Assembly: GCF_963583255.1 (NCBI RefSeq)
Contig: NC_084805.1
Location: 12,555,375-12,619,374, forward strand
DNA length: 64,000 bases
Source of the DNA: Pyrus communis
Lineage: Eukaryota; Streptophyta; Magnoliopsida; Rosales; Rosaceae
Reading direction: 5' to 3'
The notes beneath the pieces were generated by a model. It did no database searches, was not told the origin of the DNA, and worked only from the letters and a program-made list of their open reading frames with translations. Positions 36,660 through 49,440 of the stretch are shown piece by piece (position 1 is the stretch's first letter; each line of letters begins with the position of its first letter). Both the position numbers and the translations under genes were made by a program.

Positions 36660-37600
36660 CTATTGTATGTCTTACATGTATGAACAATCACAATCAATAG
36701 ATTTCAAAGATAATTTTATATTTTCATTTTCATATTGCTGTCAATTTAGCTTGTTATATTCACAATGCATGGACAACATGACTATTGTTACAATCAGTTT
36801 ATACGTGCGTCAAAATTAATATTGTCACTATGCATTATAAAATTTGATTCCATATCCATTAACAATTTTATAATTTCCAATTTCATGATCACGTGTTATT
36901 CCAAACACAATATTATATATTCTTACTACAATCACTTAATAGTTAATTTGGTTGTCCCTCTCCACATAAAATATGTTAACCCACAAGTGGATATTAATAT
37001 TAAGAGTATAATTGAAGGCATTAATATTCAACTGAGACTTGTTAATTGCACTACCGACTTCCATGTTGATATGCAAGTGTTTCAACATTATCGAAAAAGA
37101 TAACATACTTTTTTTTTTTTTTTTTAATCAAAAAAATAAAAAAAACATACAGATAATGAATTTGCTGGTTTGGGAATCTGCTATTCAAAGTCCATTATTT
37201 CAATTCATGATAAATACAATACGGACCCTCAATTCTACCAAAAAGTATTGTGGTATAATCATTTCATTCGTCTTGTGATAATATGAATTGGTTACTGAAA
37301 TTGTACCTTCAAGCATAATCCCGATAGTTACCTATATTATAACTCGTGAATTAGTTATATAATGTGATATTATTTCAACATTAATTTAATTTTTCTCATT
37401 CTGCGCAATGAACCATAATATTGACACACAAAAGAACATTATGGTCACACGGTATTTCAAGGAAACTAATTCTATTTTTCGTGCGCTAATTCTAAAATTT
37501 AAACTAAAAGAAAAGGAATTCTAACTTAAATGTATAAGAGAAACGCTAATACTAGTCAACTCACCTACGTCCACATCTCTACTAATTTTAAGTCAACAGT
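36660..37600. other. AT-rich intergenic, nothing recognised
   Basis: Short ORFs only, with AT-biased composition. No domain or clear repeat was seen. Confidence 0.4.
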
Positions 37601-37604
37601 TTTG

Positions 37605-37662
37605 TATAGCTCATAGTTGCCGATCTCCAATTATGTAGCTCATAGTTGCCGATCTCCAATCA
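37605..37662. repeat. Short tandem duplication at the end of the DUF936 pseudogene
   Basis: GTAGCTCATAGTTGCCGATC followed by TCCAAT occurs twice in tandem with a period of about 29 bp. On the minus strand it duplicates the last codons of the DUF936 relic (ending IGDRQL) and its downstream sequence. Confidence 0.85.
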
Positions 37663-40600
37663 CTGCATTCATGTGATCCAAAACCATGCAAGTCCTCTCC
37701 ACATGCTTCAAAAGCACCCCCATAAATCTTTTTTTGACCCTCCCATAAACTTGCAACCAGTCACCAACTTTCTTAATCTGGCACATCATCTCGGCCACAC
37801 ATGGCTGTCTGATTCCATGGAACTGCTTTTGCTCATAAGCACTTCATCCAAGTAGCTCTCAGAGCTAGTCAAAAACCATTTTCTGCATTCATTATGCAAT
37901 GACTTTTCCAGGTCTGCAGTTGCACATAAAGCACTTCCCTTCGCCCAATCTTGTGAGGAAGTTTCCTTCTCTACCGCCAATCCGAAACGAGAATCATTTT
38001 TACGCTTGATTTTAACATTACATGTGCCCTTACATTTTTCCACCACGAGTTTTACTTGATTATGAGTAGGGTTTGTAGCCTCCTCTGAACTTTTCGCTTG
38101 AATGCATGTACTAGTGCTTCCCTGATGGAGCTGGGGCTGCTTGGATTTGTGTTAGTAGCTTGTAGAATGCGTTTGTTGCATCAGATTATCTCGAATTGGA
38201 CTAACTTCAGAGGCTAAGTTAGATTGATTTAGTTAAGCGTTTAGTATAGTATCGGACTAAGAAACATGATTTAAATATTATATTATTTAATTTGTACCTA
38301 TTAATATTTTATTATTAATTTAATTTATATTTATTAATATTATATTATTACTTCGACTTTTTCTTTTGTTCTTTTCTAGAATCATGTTTTCCTATTGTTT
38401 TCTCCGCCACTGTCTTCCTCCCCTCTCCCCTTTTTCTCCCTTATTTCGCCCTCTTATTCTCTGTACCAAGTTGCTCCTTGCTTTGGGTTGAATTTTGAGT
38501 TGGGGGCGGGATGCATGTGTTATTGGCTCGAAGGTGGGAGATAGGGGTTGAATTTGGTTTGGGTTTCTGGGTTTTTTGGTTTTCTGGGTTTTTTTATTTT
38601 ATGGGTTCAAATTTTGGGAGTTGGATTTGGTTTTGAAAAGGGAAAAATTGAAAAAGTTTTGCTTTTTTTTTTTCGAGTTTTGCGGGGTCTGGGTTTGAAA
38701 AGGGTTGTAGGAGGCAAGGAAAGAGCAGATTGGAGGGGTGAAGTTGGGAGGGTGAAGCGTTGCAGAGTTGGGCTTAGCAGTCCGCCTGATTTTTGGGGTG
38801 TCTCACTAAGACCCTCTAGCAAAGCTCGTAGTCCGGTTTAGTCGTTAGTCTCGTGTGTAACAAACACAGGATTACACTACCATTTAGTCTAGTGTAGTCC
38901 AGTGAAAGCTAAGGGCAAACAAACGTGCCCTTAATGGATAGATGTTGGTGAAGGACTGAACAATTAATTGCGTTTGAGCCAAGTCATCCTGCAGGTCAAA
39001 AAACTTGTTTACTGATGATGCCTGTTGCTCCTCCCCCTTCGATGATTGGAGTTATGAGTATGTGCTAAAAAAAGTAACAACGAAAAGAAATGTCAGGTGA
39101 AACATGCACAATAGATACCAAATCAGGTGAAACATGCAAAACAGACACCTTTACTTGATCTGGATGCTAAATTTCGATGTGAGCTTTGTATTTTATGTTC
39201 CATATTTCCTCATAAAGTCTTATTCCACATTAGAAGTATAAGATCAGTGTCTGGCAGAAATCTGCATGAGTGTACGTTAGCGCACCACCCGAGGCATTTG
39301 AGCATTCTTTCAGCAACAAAAGCCTCTTGCAAAGCCTCAACTGTAGCAAGCACAGCAACATCTCTATGTCTTAATACTTCTTGCATATCATATATGACAG
39401 TTCTAAGCTTCTTGCTCGACAGCAGGCTATCAATCAACCGTCAGAACAGTCCTCGTAAAATTAAATTAATCAAACAATACCTTGCCAAGTTTCTCTAATG
39501 TTGGGGACCTGGACTTCCACAGTATGTTTCTATCTGAATCTTAACCAGTTGTTATCATCAGCCAAATTAAACATCACTAGTGAATCTAAGGATTGCTCAC
39601 AGTTCTTCGTTGACATGGAGATCCTACTGGAAGTTTTAATCAGTTTCTTAGCTAGATTATCATCACTAGCTCTTTTTTGGCTACTTAATTTGTCAACTGA
39701 AATGTAACACTTAACAGAACGAACTGAAGAAGCATGCCAAAGAGGAAAGTGTTTGAAGGGTTTTATAAGGATAATTGATGATCAATTTCATCATAATTTT
39801 GAAGGGCAAACTAGAAAACCAATTAGTCCCTGGAGCCATACGATGACGAAACAAGCAAGCAATGAGCTCAAGCAGTTGGCAGTTGTACAATGATCATACA
39901 AAGAGGTATTCTGTGGTGCACGACAAATATAATTACATATGCTTCTGATGTTATACGAAATTTATTCGGTTACCAGAATTTTACTAAATTTTGAGTTAAA
40001 AACAGCATTCCTCAATATTACAACAAGTACATTTTTTGGTTTCCTGCCTCAGAAAAAGGTTACATTTGATGGTTTAATAGGGTTTAGCAGTTCATACCAG
40101 TGAAATGCATTCGTAGTGAAATAGTATCCCAAATGACAGCGCTCTGGCTCGAAAATGGTTTAGTCAAATTCTCAATTATACTTCAGTCATCTACTTTTAA
40201 ATTTACTGATTAACAAAAAACAAAATGGCTTGTAGTAAATCTACACAAAATTTCACTAATTGATCATCAGTGAAGAAGAAACAGTGAGACACTCACACAA
40301 GCACTATGAAGACAGCAAGCAGTTGGCTTCATCTCATCCTTGACAACTGGGGCGTCTGCAACTTCTACCCCATTCCATTTCCTTCGATTCACTGTCAGTG
40401 CAAACGACAAAGAAGACAATGTTCTTGTACAATCAGAATCACTGTCTTTCTCAATAAAACTAGAGCTTAATTCTCTAAACCCCTTTGTCACAACACACAT
40501 TTCCCTCTCGACAACATCACAACTTTCAGACCTACAGGAGGCCCTTTTCATCTCATTCGGGCAGGAATTGGATGCAATTAAAGATCGATATCTACCCTGA

Positions 40601-41034
40601 GGCGTATTCTCCACATCCCTTATCTTCTTCATTACTAAATCAGATGCCCCTTTAGAATCCGCCAACTTATCTACAGCAAAAAGATCTTCAGGGTTTCCAA
40701 CACAGGGAAATAGACCCTGGAAAGGCCAAATTCCTTTAAGCATTGGCACCGGATGCGCTGCCTCCAACTTTTTGACAAATAACAACTGCCCGAGTTGCAA
40801 CTGGCTGTAGAGAACCATGTCATCTTATTCTTGAGGCAAAGAAGCAAACATGGCATGCATAGAATCTGAAATCTTCAAGTAAAAACCTTGATTAGGCCAA
40901 AGATCACCTTTTGCTAACACAAGGATTATGCTTCGGATTTGCAGTAACACCGGTTTTTGATCACTCAAGAACTTTTCGCGACTTCCCATTTCTTCAACCA
41001 GCTTTAAAAGAACACATGAACCCAGAGTTGCCAT
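37610..41034 (-). pseudogene. DUF936-family protein gene, disabled
   Basis: Exon-like segments on the minus strand follow the DUF936 order. 41034-40267 opens [16 protein letters not shown] and includes [20 protein letters not shown] and a PVPMLKGIWPF segment. 39620-39490 has SLVMFNLADDNNW then PTLEKLGK before GTATTG. 39400-39290 has VLRHRDVAVLATVEALQEAF. 38080-37620 has SLHNECRKWFL, MCQIKKVGDWLQVYGRVKK and GVLLKHVERTCMVL. Lesions: an in-frame TAA at 40827-40825 (codon 70), a frameshift near 39530, no clean acceptor before the third segment, and two frameshifts near 37795 and 37735. The family occurs widely in plants and its molecular role is not well settled. An insert lies between the last two segments (38160-38940). 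Confidence 0.8.
38165..38940. mobile_element. Possible non-autonomous DNA transposon inside the DUF936 pseudogene
   Basis: The left end (GCGTTTGTTGCATCAG, then TTGGACTAAC) and the reversed right end (GGGCACGTTTGTTTGCCC, then CACTGGACTA) share CGTTTGTT and the GGACTA pattern, suggesting inverted ends. The interior is G-rich with no recognisable protein. No target duplication could be fixed, so the superfamily is unknown. Confidence 0.35.
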
Positions 41035-42190
41035 TTTCTTGGGCAGAAAGTAAATAAAAAAAGTTTCAATCTTTTCTCTGTAAAAAGAATATTATTTTCA
41101 CAAATCAATTTCTTTAAATTTGTTTTTATGAAACCCAAGATTGACTGCGTCGATAGCATTAAAATACATAATAGTTTTTTTTTTTGTCGGATTTTAATAT
41201 CTTACTGAGGTGCTAAAATTCGGAAACAGAAAGAAATTTCAAATGATGAAATTGTTACAAAAAGTTAAACGAGGAGGACACAAGAAAGAGGTTGGGACTA
41301 ATTTGGGACTGGGATTAGAGAATGCCGCATTGTTGTGTGTGATGGAAGTGTTTGTGCCATGGGAAAATCTATAAAGTTACCATAGAAGTTGGGAGAGGGA
41401 GAGAGGTAGTTAAAACCGTTATGCTTTGCAGAGCTGGAAACAGACTGGATAAAGTGCGGGGTTGGGTTGGACTGCAGCAACAAAAACAATAAAAAATATT
41501 GGGCTGGAGAACTTGTCCATTTCATCTTATCCCATGTTTGAAAGATCAAACTCATTTTTCATTTTTCTTTTTCAAATCTTGTTATGTATCTTCTATATAT
41601 ATAATGAGTGAACAACAAAATGGTTAAGTATTTAAAATATCAGAAAATATCCTTTAATATTTTTTTTTCATCGGATACCCTTCAATTTTAGGAATTCATA
41701 ACATTTTGAATAATTTTTTAGAGTAGTGCTACACTTATCATCTATATGTACTATATGTCTAATAGAGGTTACGCTCACTAACACATGTGAGTCTCATCTC
41801 TGTTAGAAAAATGATACAAATAAATGATAAGAATAATATTTTTTTTATTTTTTTTTATTAAACTTAAAAATTTTAAAAACATAATTTAACATAAAAAGTC
41901 CAATTGTCACAGACCTACGTGTATGGCAAGAGGCTACTTGAATATAAAGGGAGAGACAGGATTTGGTGAATCATTCAAAATACCAAAAAATGCCCAGGGT
42001 TTTCAAAAATAAAATAATTTATTTATAATGATAAAATAGTAAAATGACATCATTTTGATTTTAAAAAAAATTCAAAACTAACAAACCAAGTATATATTTT
42101 TTAGATTATTCAATAGTACATAGTATCAAATGATACGAAAAGTAAATAGGTAAGTTGAAAATAGAAAATTTAATAGTTGTGAAAATTGTC
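41035..42190. other. AT-rich intergenic, nothing recognised
   Basis: Upstream region of the DUF936 relic and further AT-rich sequence. The minus-strand ORF at 41298-41555 has no recognisable features. Confidence 0.4.
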
Positions 42191-42194
42191 ACTT

Positions 42195-42356
42195 AGTACT
42201 ACAGTTTGGTGGTATTCCTCTTTACTTGTAAGTGGGAGGTTTTAGATTCGATTCTCACCAAAGACAAATTCAATGTCAAATTAGGTTGCCCATTGTGTGA
42301 CTCAGCCGAACTCCTTCTTCCCCTCCTTAGTGTAAAATATTTCATTGTACTACAAA
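42195..42356 (+). mobile_element. tRNA-derived SINE, copy 2
   Basis: GGTGGTATTCCTCTTTACTT then TGTAAGTGGGAGG and a B-box-like GATTCGATTCTCACC define the head. The tail contains TTGCCCATTGTGTGACTCAG. It is related to the copies at 36480 and 55268. Confidence 0.65.
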
Positions 42357-42459
42357 AATAGTTGTGAAAATCGAATCTAGCGGCTAAAACACTTGTAGCA
42401 TTAAATGTTATTTTTGTTTATTTCTTTAATTTTTTAAATTAAAAAATGAAAACATGTTT

Positions 42460-42650
42460 TGAAAAATGGTCCCTATGTCTTACTCTATTGGCCATTGTAG
42501 TCTCTGTGATTTCAATTTGACCAAATTGGTCTCCGTGTTACATTCATTAGCTAATTAAGCAATCCATTAAAAGACGTTAAAATTGACACATGTGCTTGGC
42601 ACATGAGAAGACAAAAACGTAATTTTATTGTACACCCACTAAACTTAGTC
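42460..42650. mobile_element. Half copy of the Mutator-like MITE family
   Basis: AAAATGGTCCCTATGTCTTA, CAATTTGACCAAATTGGTCT and TTAAAATTGACACATGTGCT match one arm and the centre of the MITE at 19559-19946. The second arm is missing, so this copy cannot fold back. Confidence 0.7.
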
Positions 42651-43008
42651 ACAATCATACAAACAGAGAAATGATTCATTCAAATATGAGATTATTGACT
42701 TCTTGTTCCCTTTCAGTAATAAATAAGACTACAGTTGTTCCAATTACATCTGCACATAAACTTGATCACAAGTACATTCCTATCCACACAAACGAAAACA
42801 AAAAGCAACTTGAAATTGAACTCCAGCAAGATCACAAAGAAAACAAATTCCATGCTTTTGTAAACGAAGAAAACAAAACCCATGCTTTAATTCCAAACAG
42901 TACATAATGAAGTTGAACTCTCCCAAAAAAAAGTACTACATGGTCTTTCTCATCCCATAAATAAAAATTAACAGAATCCCTACTGCCAAACAAAATACTA
43001 AAAACAAC

Positions 43009-44900
43009 TCAAATATTCTTTTTCATTGAACTTGTAGTTGTTTTCGTTGTATAAGCAGTTTTGCCAGGTGGTTTCCATGGATGTGAAGTTCCAGATGTAC
43101 TTGAAGTTAAGGGTGTGGTTTGTATGCTAGGCCTGGATATGCTAGGGTTGTACATACGAGAGTCTAGGACAGCTTGTGGCAATGGAAACCTAGCTGACAA
43201 GGAAGTTGGAGTTGCACTTGCCTCTATCACATTTGGTCTAATGAAAGTGTCTCCTCTAGGCATGCACATATTACAGCATATGACTATTAATGGCATTGGA
43301 GGCCAGTTTTCTTGCGAAGAAGGTTTGGTTGCAATTGGCCTTGCTTTTATTTGACACGTAATTGGTGGCCTTGACTCAGGTGTAATGAAAGTGCCCTCTC
43401 TAGAGCCTCTGGTGATGGTTGAACAAAATCTTGAGGTGGATGGAACTGCAAATGTAAGTATTAAACAACTATATCTGATAATCTATGTGTACGTTGCTAA
43501 TTGTTACGGAAATGAAGCAAGGAATGTAATAAGAGAACTTACATCAGCAGGATTGAAGTATTTAGGTTGGGAAGTCTTTAGTGTTGTGCCATTTTTTTCT
43601 GTAACTTTCTTCACCTATCACAAGTAAAAATTAACAACAAAGAAAATATTAAATATTGCCTCTAAATTTGAAGAATAACAAGTCAGTATGTTATTCCTTT
43701 CTTGCAAATCAGATGGTCTTGCATTCTTCTTATTAAGAGCATGTCTTGATGACTTTCCAGTTACATTCCTCTAGGGCATAATGACTTCCCCACTTTGTTG
43801 TACATTGGAGCACTGATATGGAGGAGTATGACGAGTTTTTTCATTACCTTCATGGTTGTTCACACACCTACCACGACTGTCATTTTTATGAAATTGATAA
43901 GCTGATCGTTTGTCTATATAAACCCCAGTTGAAGCTTCTCGAGGTTGAATTTTGCATCCAACTCTATTATGTCCCTTCTCCCAACATTTTTTTGTACATG
44001 TTTTACTACTCCCATTCTTACCCAATTTGGTGGGATCTTTGTTCTTTTCCATTTCAGGATCCCTTATTATTCTCCTTTTTTTGGGTTTCCCTGGCTGCTT
44101 TTTTAACTATTGGAGGTAGGACATGTGTTTGGTTAACTTTTGGCCCATACTTCATACTCTTGACATGATATATAACTAGGGAATAATCCCTTAAATAAGC
44201 ATATGGAGTGTAACATTGATCCACAAACTCATCAGCTTGTTGCTTATTATGGAGGATGGAAGAAATTGCATGCATACATGCTATTCCATTGAGCTCCCTT
44301 TTTTCAACCAATTATTGACTTCTTCGTCTAACTGTTTCAAATTTTCCATCTCACAATTAAGATCTACTTCGTTTGATGACATGGCTGCACTCCACAGTTT
44401 ACCCTTCAGTACTAGACCCTTAAAAAGTTGCTTGAAATTTCTATGGAGATGCCTCACACACTACCTATGAGATTCTTCAAAGACCACTGATGGAAAAGCC
44501 TTATCTAACCCCTATATGCATAAGAAGGTATAAAGCTTTTTTTGGATGAATAAATAAATAAATATATATATATGCATGTATGTATGTATGTATGTATGTA
44601 TGAATATTTATATATTTGTTTCCATGGGTCATGGAATGGGTGGACTTTCAGAAAAAAAACGAAAAATTAAAACATTTCAATTTATTATATAAAGATTAAG
44701 GCAAATAATTACCTTTTGTTGTTCTTAAATAAAAGTCCAACCATGTTACTAACTGGATCAATGTCCTCAATTAAAAATTGGAGAAACCAACATCATGACT
44801 TTTTAGTCTTCAATTCAGCAACCGCATAAGCAATGGGATACATATTATCATTTGCATCAATCCCCACTTCCACAAGTAATTGCCATGCCAATGTATTGAA
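43009..44900 (-). pseudogene. Mutator-like (MULE) transposase relic
   Basis: Minus-strand pieces follow MuDR order. About 44890-44720 reads LLVEVGIDANDNMYPIAYAV, the transposase core. 44530-44330 has CVRHLHRNFKQLFKGL and LDEEVNNWL. 44311-44054 has the SWIM zinc-finger half GIACMHAISSI and then DQCYTPYAYLRDYSLVIYHV. 44052-43771 has a zinc-knuckle-like segment, SKTCTKKCWEKGHNRVGCK. 43300-43010 is a Ser/Thr/Pro-rich tail. Stops, frameshifts and a deletion between NNWL and the SWIM half (a first C-x-C pair is not seen) show it is dead. It cannot be the source of the nearby MITEs today. Confidence 0.82.
44548..44605. repeat. AAAT/AT/GTAT microsatellite
   Basis: Compound simple repeat: AAATAAAT units, then TATATATA, then several GTAT units. 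Confidence 0.9.
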
Positions 44901-45599
44901 TTAATATGCACGTATTGTTCTGAAATTGAGGATATGTGTGCAGTGGAATATAAAGTAAATAGACACAGTATTTACAAGATTCAGCAAGTGCACGTCCATG
45001 GTGTGGCTGTAATTGTTTCTCTCATTATCATAAATAATAGGAGTACAAAGGTAACTCTCAATATTTCTCTATCTTCACTCTAGCCTTTCTTTTCTCTTCT
45101 TTCTTTCTTTTCTCACCTCTTTTTCTTTTCTTCCTTTCGCGTTTGTTTCTAGATGTCAGGGTGACGTCGTTCTAGAGGCATGGTGCAGGCCAAAGCTGAT
45201 AGGTCGGCGTGGTCGGCATGGCACGACTTGGCTTCAGGCCAACTAGGCATCGATTCATCGTCGACTCGACACGGTGGAACGACTTAGTCGCGAATTCCCA
45301 AATTTTCTTTTTGATCTCTAGGGTTTTCAAAAACCCAAAATTGCTTCTATTTTCTTTCCATTCTTTGACTCTCAAATTCCACATAGCAAATTTATATTTG
45401 TGTTATGTATGAACATATATATATTGACAAATATATAAAATATACAATATATATAAGAAGGTAAATATAAATATAGAGGGTTCATGCATCATGTTGAATG
45501 TTTTCCTGCTTCATGGTCGCTAAAAATATCTAACTGGATTTTAGGGGAACCTGATTGGTAGAAAACAATTGAACCTTTGAATTTGTAGACGATCATTCT

Positions 45600-46060
45600 C
45601 GGAAAGTTAGAATTTCATCTCCAATGCGTTGTATCACATTCAATACAAAAAAATAAATTGAATCAATAGCATATAGATCATTAAAATAATAAGTTAATCA
45701 TAAACAGAATGATCAAAACATAATATTCCCTGATTTAAGATGAACAAACTCTCTTCCGCTCAGTGTCAAGAGTGTGCTAATAATGTGTAGTAAGCTTATT
45801 TGACTACAAAATTATAGAGAAATTGAAAGAGAGGGTGCGGCAACCATAGAGAGAAATGAGTGAATTCTGATTTTTGATTTCTCACCCCATTGTGCCTTTA
45901 TTTATAGTAGTATGGAAGGTTAATCCCTTACCCTAATAGAATTACAACTTTAATAAGATAATATCTAAAGTATAAGATAAGGTAGTATCCCATAAAGGTT
46001 TCCTAGGATTTACACAATCACATTCCTAAACTATTAGGACTACAACAATATGCTTAATAT
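45600..46060 (-). repeat. Possible solo LTR or LTR fragment (minus orientation)
   Basis: On the minus strand this reads like a plant Copia LTR. A promoter-like CTATAAATAAAGGCACAATG is followed by a pyrimidine-rich leader with TTCTCTCTATGG. There is no coding capacity. Ends and target duplication were not found, so the call is tentative. Confidence 0.35.
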
Positions 46061-46089
46061 TAAAGTAGTCCATAAAATTAAGGCTTCTA

Positions 46090-49000
46090 TAGTTGATGTT
46101 CTTAAGTAACAACATGTGGTTTTCAAAGGGCATCAAGAAGAGATCAATAAGGTCAGCTCAAAACTTGGCTTCATCTCAGCTAAACCATTATCAGAGGTTG
46201 CCATCGCTGAGAGGACTCATTTGATGGTACATTTAGATGTCTTACCCAGTCAGGAAAAGACCTATTAGCGCCAAAGGTCTCGTGCCTTATGGCTGTGGTA
46301 GGGGGATATGAATACCAAATTTTTTTCACCAGAGAGCTAGAAACAAAAAGTCCAAAAATCATATCAAGGCATTGTCCAATGAGGCTGGATCTTGGCTTAC
46401 TAATGATAGGGGCATTGAGATAACGGTTTTGAATTATTTTGAGGATATTTTTCAAGTTGGTCCCTTGGGTGGTGGTGATGTTCTCTAGTTAATGAGACTC
46501 GAGTCACTCCCGAGATGAATTTACATTTGGAAATGTTGATGTCTATGGAAGTAGTTAGGGTGGCCTTGTTCCAAATGTATCATTCCAAGGCACCGAGGCT
46601 AGACGACATGTCCCTAATGTTCTTTCAAAGATTCTGGTCCATCGTTAGTATAGATGTGATTATCGCCATCCAAAGTCTCTTCCATTATGGCAAGGTGTTG
46701 AAGCGAATTAACTACACCCATGTTTTTCTCATTCCCAAGGTGAAAGCACCCAAGGATGTTACACAGTTCAGGCCCACAAGTCTCTGCAATGTCATATTCA
46801 AGATTGCATCGAAAGTTATGGCAAATTTCTTAAGTTCATCCTTACTCGTATCATCTCATCTGCCCAATGTGTGTTTGTTCTTGGAAGACTTATCTTGGCC
46901 AATTCGCTGCTTGTTTATCAGATTTCTAACTTTCTCTCTGAGCAACAACGTGGAAAGAAGAGCTTCTTGTCCTAAAAGTTGGACATTAGCAAGGCTTACG
47001 ACATAATTAAATGGTGCTCAGAAGCATCCTAACTAGAATGGGTTTCTCATTAAAATGGATTGATCAGGTGATGGAGTTCGTTTCCTACGTTTTATATTCC
47101 TTTATTATCAACGGGCACCCAAGAGGATATGTGCTTCCCTCTTGAGGTCTCCGGCAAGGGGACCCCATATCGCCCTACTTATTTATTTTATGTGCAGATG
47201 GCATGTCTGCTCTTATTGCTAAATGGGAGAAGGAAGGTAAAATTTAGGGTGTCTCCATCTGCTTTGATGCCTTAAGAGTGAACCATTTCCTATTTGCAGA
47301 TGACAGTCTTTTTTTCTGTCGGGCTAGCGAGGTTGAATGCTTTCAAATTTCTGAGATCCTTGCTTCTTATAATGTGCTTTGAGCCAGAAAGTTAATCTCC
47401 TTAAAAGTGAGGTATGTTTTAGTCGCAACATCAAGCATCCTGTGCAATCTAAGTTCGCTGATCTGCTTAGTGTTCAAAGGGTTGACTGACTCGCCATGTA
47501 CCTGGGTATGCTAATTATAGTGAACAGAAATAAAAGTCAATGTTTTGTGTACATCAAGGAACATTTTTGGAAGAGGCTTCAAAGTTGGAAGGGGAAAATT
47601 CTTAGTGTTGCTGGGAAAGAGCTTCTCATTAAATCCGTTGCACTTGCCATCCCTATATATATGATGAATTGTTTTCTGTTACCCAAATACTGTTGTGACG
47701 ACTTAAATCACTTAATTGCATCCTTTTGGTGGAATGATTATGATGGAGGAAACAGGATTCATTGGCTTTCTTGGAACAAGCTATGTATACCGAAAGCCAA
47801 AGGTGTTTTATCTTTATGCTTTCAATCTCAGTTTATTGGCGAAACAAGGATGGCGAATCCTAATGAAACCTAACTCTTTTGTTGCGATGGTGCTTAAAGC
47901 CAAATACTTTTCCAACACTAATTTCCTCTCTGTCTCTGTGGATATGAATGCCTCATATTCTCGGAAAAGTATATGTGCTGCTCGTAATAGTATCTCTCTA
48001 AGCTCTAGGTGGCAAGTGGGTGGGGGTGTCTTGATGAGAATTTGGGATGACCATTGGATTACATCATCGGCCCTATTTCAGTTTTTCTTACCCCAAACAT
48101 GTGGGTTGTTCTCTCCAGACGTTTAATGAGTTAATTGACTATATTTCTTGAAAGTGGAATGCTAAGTTGTTGACTTTTTTTTTTTTTTTTTTTTTGAGAA
48201 GGAAGTGAACTCTATTTAGTGTATCTTAGTGAGCATACGACAATCTGATGATTATCTAAATTGGCACTATGAAACAAACGACTGATTTACGGTGGAGAGT
48301 GTCTACCATATTGTGGGAGTGGTTCAACCTTGTTGCATTGGTTATCCTTTTTCCTCTGAATCCTAATTGACTTTCTATTTTCTAGACCAAGATTTGACTG
48401 GCCACTGTTCCTTCTAAGGTTAGAGTTTGTGTGTGGAGGCTCTATAACAACATTATCCCTACTAAATTAGATCTCACTAAGTGCCACATCATGATTGATA
48501 TGTCGTGCGTGGTGTGTAACCACCATGAGGAATCAATCCTCCATTTATTAAAGGAATGTCCCTTTGCTAAATGTGTTTGATTGTCTTCCCACTTTGGTGG
48601 TTTGTTACGGGGTTCTTCCTCTTCATCATTCCTTTTCTGGGCTATGGTCATTGTGGAGCTAATCAAATCGGTGCTCTTTGAGTTTTTATGGTAATCTGAT
48701 GGGCTCTTTAGGGAGCTAGAAATGAGATGTTGTGGAATAACAATTGTGATCCTCCTGATGTCATTGTGGCTCGAGCAATCTAGTGGTGGTAATGCTTTGT
48801 GTCTATTAATAAAGGGAAAATTTCCTCTCTTCCCTCTTGCCAATCTCCTGCAAAATGATGCATCCCTCATTCTGGACACCTCAAACTTAATATCGACTGC
48901 TTTTGGAATCGTGAGAAAATCTTAGAGGGATTTGGTTTAATTGTATGTAATGATACTGAGGGTTTTTTGGCTGCAAAATGTGGGAATTTCTTTGATGTTT

Positions 49001-49271
49001 CCTCCAATTAAAAGCTATGGCTATTAGAATTGGCTTGACTTGGGCACATGAAAGGGCCTCTACTAATATTTTATGCGAGTCTGATTTACTTCAGATTGTC
49101 AATGCACTGCGGGATTCTTTAGTTAATTTATCCTTGGTCGGGCAAATAATTGAAGACATCAAAATGCTCTCTCCAGCAGTTACTGAATCTTCTATTACCC
49201 ACATTTTTCGTCAAGCCAACATGGAGGCTCATAGATTAGCTCGTCTCAGCCTATTATATGGCTTAATTTAG
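46090..49271 (+). pseudogene. L1-type LINE ORF2 relic (RT, zinc finger, RNase H)
   Basis: The plus strand carries the end of the endonuclease-RT linker (MNTKFFHQRARNKKSKNHI at about 46310). Then comes reverse transcriptase (46515-47700): [37 protein letters not shown] and the catalytic FADD box encoded at 47293-47304. A block ending SFWWNDYDGGNRIHWLSWNK follows. The zinc-binding RT-associated domain is at 48380-48580 (VPSKVRVCVWRLYNNIIPTK and CVVCNHHEESILHLLKECPF). An RNase H-like domain is at 48930-49271. Frameshifts and stops separate these pieces, and an 18-T run interrupts the frame at 48178-48195. The order is that of plant L1 elements carrying a terminal RNase H. Not active. Confidence 0.88.
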
Positions 49272-49440
49272 AGGGTAAACTGTCATTTAACCCCCTAAAC
49301 TATTACATGAGTGTCAATTTCCCCTTGAACTTTTTTTTTTCAGCCAATTGATCCCCTGGACTATGTTTAAGTGGCCAATTTTCCCCCTACCGTCAAGTTT
49401 TTTTAAGTGACCAATTTGCCCCCTATCGGCTTCACCACAT
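49272..49440. repeat. Repeat-like sequence at the CACTA/LINE junction
   Basis: AGGGTAAACTGTCATTTAAC and later CCAATTTTCCCCCTACCGTC and CCAATTTGCCCCCTATCGGC form a phrase with internal repeats. Sequences of this style are common at the ends of plant DNA transposons. I could not assign it to a family. Confidence 0.35.

Noticed and set aside
38548..38841. Plus-strand ORF of 97 codons
   Set aside because: Gly, Phe and Arg-rich text in a G-rich block inside a probable transposon. No supporting signal.
46180..46455. Minus-strand ORF at the start of the LINE
   Set aside because: Shadow of the plus-strand RT linker.
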